Positions 54,209 to 55,328 of a DNA stretch of 55,328 nt are shown here, in pieces. The first letter of the stretch is position 1, and each line of letters begins with the position of its first letter. The stretch spans positions 1 through 55,328 of the forward strand of contig CALFWB010000116.1 of the NCBI GenBank assembly GCA_937928795.1. The letters run 5' to 3'. This DNA comes from an uncultured Anaerolineales bacterium. Lineage in GTDB: Bacteria; Chloroflexota; Anaerolineae; Anaerolineales; UBA4823. The position numbers and the translations under genes were made by a program. The notes under the pieces were generated by a model. The model made no database searches. It saw only the letters and a program-made list of their open reading frames with translations, and was not told the DNA's origin.

Positions 54209-55321
54209 ATGACCGAGGACAAGGTGCGCGTTGGGGTGCAACAGCGCGTTCTGCCCGATTATCGGGTAGCTTTCTTCACCTGCCTAGCCGAACGCTTTCC
54301 TGAACGGCTGAGCGTTTTTGCCGCTCAACCGTTGGCGCAGGAGATGATTCGCCCTGCCAATGCAATTCCACAGGCAACCCTGGTTGCAGGAATCAATTTA
54401 CATTTCTTCCATCCCGCTCACCCGCTTTACTTTTGCTGGCAGCTTGGGCTATTACGCTGGTTGGGACAGTGGCGTCCGCAGGTGTTGATTGTCGAAGCCA
54501 ATCCGCGCTACCCGGCAACACGTCTGGCGGTGCAATGGATGCATCGAAACGGTGGCAAGGTCTTGGGTTGGGGATTGGGAGCGCCACCGCTTCAAGGTCC
54601 TCTTGCCCATCTGCGGCAAGCCGAACGGAGGAGTTTTCTGCGCAGCTTGGATGGGGTAATTGCTTATAGCCGCCGCGGGGCAGAGGAGTACCGCCGCGCT
54701 GGTGTGTCTCCTGAAAGAGTGTTCACAGCCATTAATGCAGTAGCGCGCCGTCCGAAAATTGCTCCTCCTCCGAAACCATCCTCCTTCGAGGGTAAGCCAA
54801 AGGTGCTGTTCGTTGGACGCTTGCAAGCGCGCAAACGGATCGATCGGCTTCTGCAAGCCTGTGCGGAATTGCCTGCAAACTTGCAACCTCAATTGGTCAT
54901 TGTCGGCGATGGACCACACCGCCCGACATTGGAAGAGCTTGCTGCCCAACTTTATCCTGACACCCGTTTTTTGGGTGAACGGCGTGGGGCTGCTTTGGAG
55001 GAGGTTTTCGCTTGGGCAGACCTGTTTGTCTTGCCCGGCACGGGTGGGCTGGCTGCCCAGCAGGCAATGGCACATGCTTTGCCGCTCATAGTAGCCCAGG
55101 GAGACGGCACTCAGGAAGATTTGGTGCATCCCGAAAACGGCTGGCTGCTACCACCTGATGACCTGAACGCCTTGAAGAGCGCTTTAGCCGAGGCATTGAG
55201 CGATGCAGCGCGCCTGCGCCGCATGGGAGCGGAGTCGTTCCGTTTGGCGGTTGAGGAAGTGAATGTTGAAGCCATGGCTGCTGCCTTTGAGCAAGCTATT
55301 CGGGTGGTGTTGCAGGCTTGA
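54209..55321 (+). CDS. GT4 family glycosyltransferase
   Basis: The product is 370 residues from ATG 54209 behind AAGAGAAG; in-frame ATGs at 54194 and 54167 are possible. The N-domain is RVGVQQRVLPDYRVAFF and the C-domain VLFVGRLQARKRIDRLLQA, followed by VIVGDGPHRPTLEELA and the donor region FVLPGTGGLAAQQAMAHALPLIVA. The usual Glu-x7-Glu motif is replaced here by PGTGGLAAQQAMA, which lacks the first Glu, so donor binding may differ. It follows the fused GT-methyltransferase by 51 bases in the same direction, likely the same glycan cluster. It ends 7 bases before the window edge. Confidence 0.88.
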   Translation: MTEDKVRVGVQQRVLPDYRVAFFTCLAERFPERLSVFAAQPLAQEMIRPANAIPQATLVAGINLHFFHPAHPLYFCWQLGLLRWLGQWRPQVLIVEANPRYPATRLAVQWMHRNGGKVLGWGLGAPPLQGPLAHLRQAERRSFLRSLDGVIAYSRRGAEEYRRAGVSPERVFTAINAVARRPKIAPPPKPSSFEGKPKVLFVGRLQARKRIDRLLQACAELPANLQPQLVIVGDGPHRPTLEELAAQLYPDTRFLGERRGAALEEVFAWADLFVLPGTGGLAAQQAMAHALPLIVAQGDGTQEDLVHPENGWLLPPDDLNALKSALAEALSDAARLRRMGAESFRLAVEEVNVEAMAAAFEQAIRVVLQA

Positions 55322-55328
55322 CCGATGC

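Overview
The window is about 55.3 kb of bacterial chromosome with mid-range GC and dense coding on both strands. It holds housekeeping genes (rpoC, groES-groEL, gatCAB, metH, thrC, dcd, a Lys tRNA) and several envelope or glycan clusters. A USP-GpgS type enzyme, secreted proteins with Thr/Pro-rich linkers, a NEW3-domain protein beside an ABC exporter, and a lone spoVS without other sporulation genes suggest a member of Chloroflexota, most likely Anaerolineae. That assignment is inference from gene content; no rRNA is present.

Layout. 1-4171: two GT4 glycosyltransferases (the first cut by the window edge) and a two-USP/GpgS fusion; a convergent epimerase/dehydratase follows. 5184-6620: a repeat-rich gap with a small CxxC redox protein. 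6621-11915: a BcsB-like protein, a MshEN-GT2 polysaccharide synthase and a multi-pass GT-C-like protein. 12027-16648: rpoC with its own promoter and terminator and no rpoB beside it. 17043-20138: thrC, then dcd coupled to a HAD-like gene on the minus strand. 20636-25521: a large secreted protein, a hicB remnant, and CIRCE-controlled groES-groEL. 25785-29138: tRNA-Lys and a NEW3 protein/ABC exporter operon. 29338-32299: aldo/keto reductase, haem-binding protein, glutamate dehydrogenase. 32714-39483: a minus-strand operon in which gatC and gatA are separated from gatB by a sugar nucleotidyltransferase, a small protein and an aminotransferase. 39614-45751: spoVS, then metH with a homocysteine methyltransferase/MTHFR fusion. 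45755-50991: small membrane proteins, MntP, a thioredoxin fusion, an adenosine-specific kinase-like protein and a lipoprotein. 51570-55321: a second glycan cluster with an acetyltransferase, a GT4-FkbM fusion and a GT4.

The strongest unexplained signal is a family of six near-identical 78-bp elements (5260, 11932, 16749, 40048, 46243, 51306). Each has imperfect 19-bp terminal inverted repeats, a 31-nt internal palindrome and flanking direct repeats of 8-10 bp. These are the marks of a MITE, a non-autonomous transposable element; no transposase lies in the window. Copy 5 sits inside a second palindromic repeat family whose uninterrupted relative at 29148-29268 serves as an empty-site reference. 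Two further repeat types of intergenic style occur in frame inside coding genes: in metH, in the GT4 domain of the 52031-54157 gene, and at the junction of that gene's two fused enzymes.

Other points of biological interest are the USP-GpgS fusion, a polysaccharide synthase with both c-di-GMP-binding MshEN motifs, a dcd/HAD gene pair, and thioredoxin fused to a DUF2892-like membrane tail.
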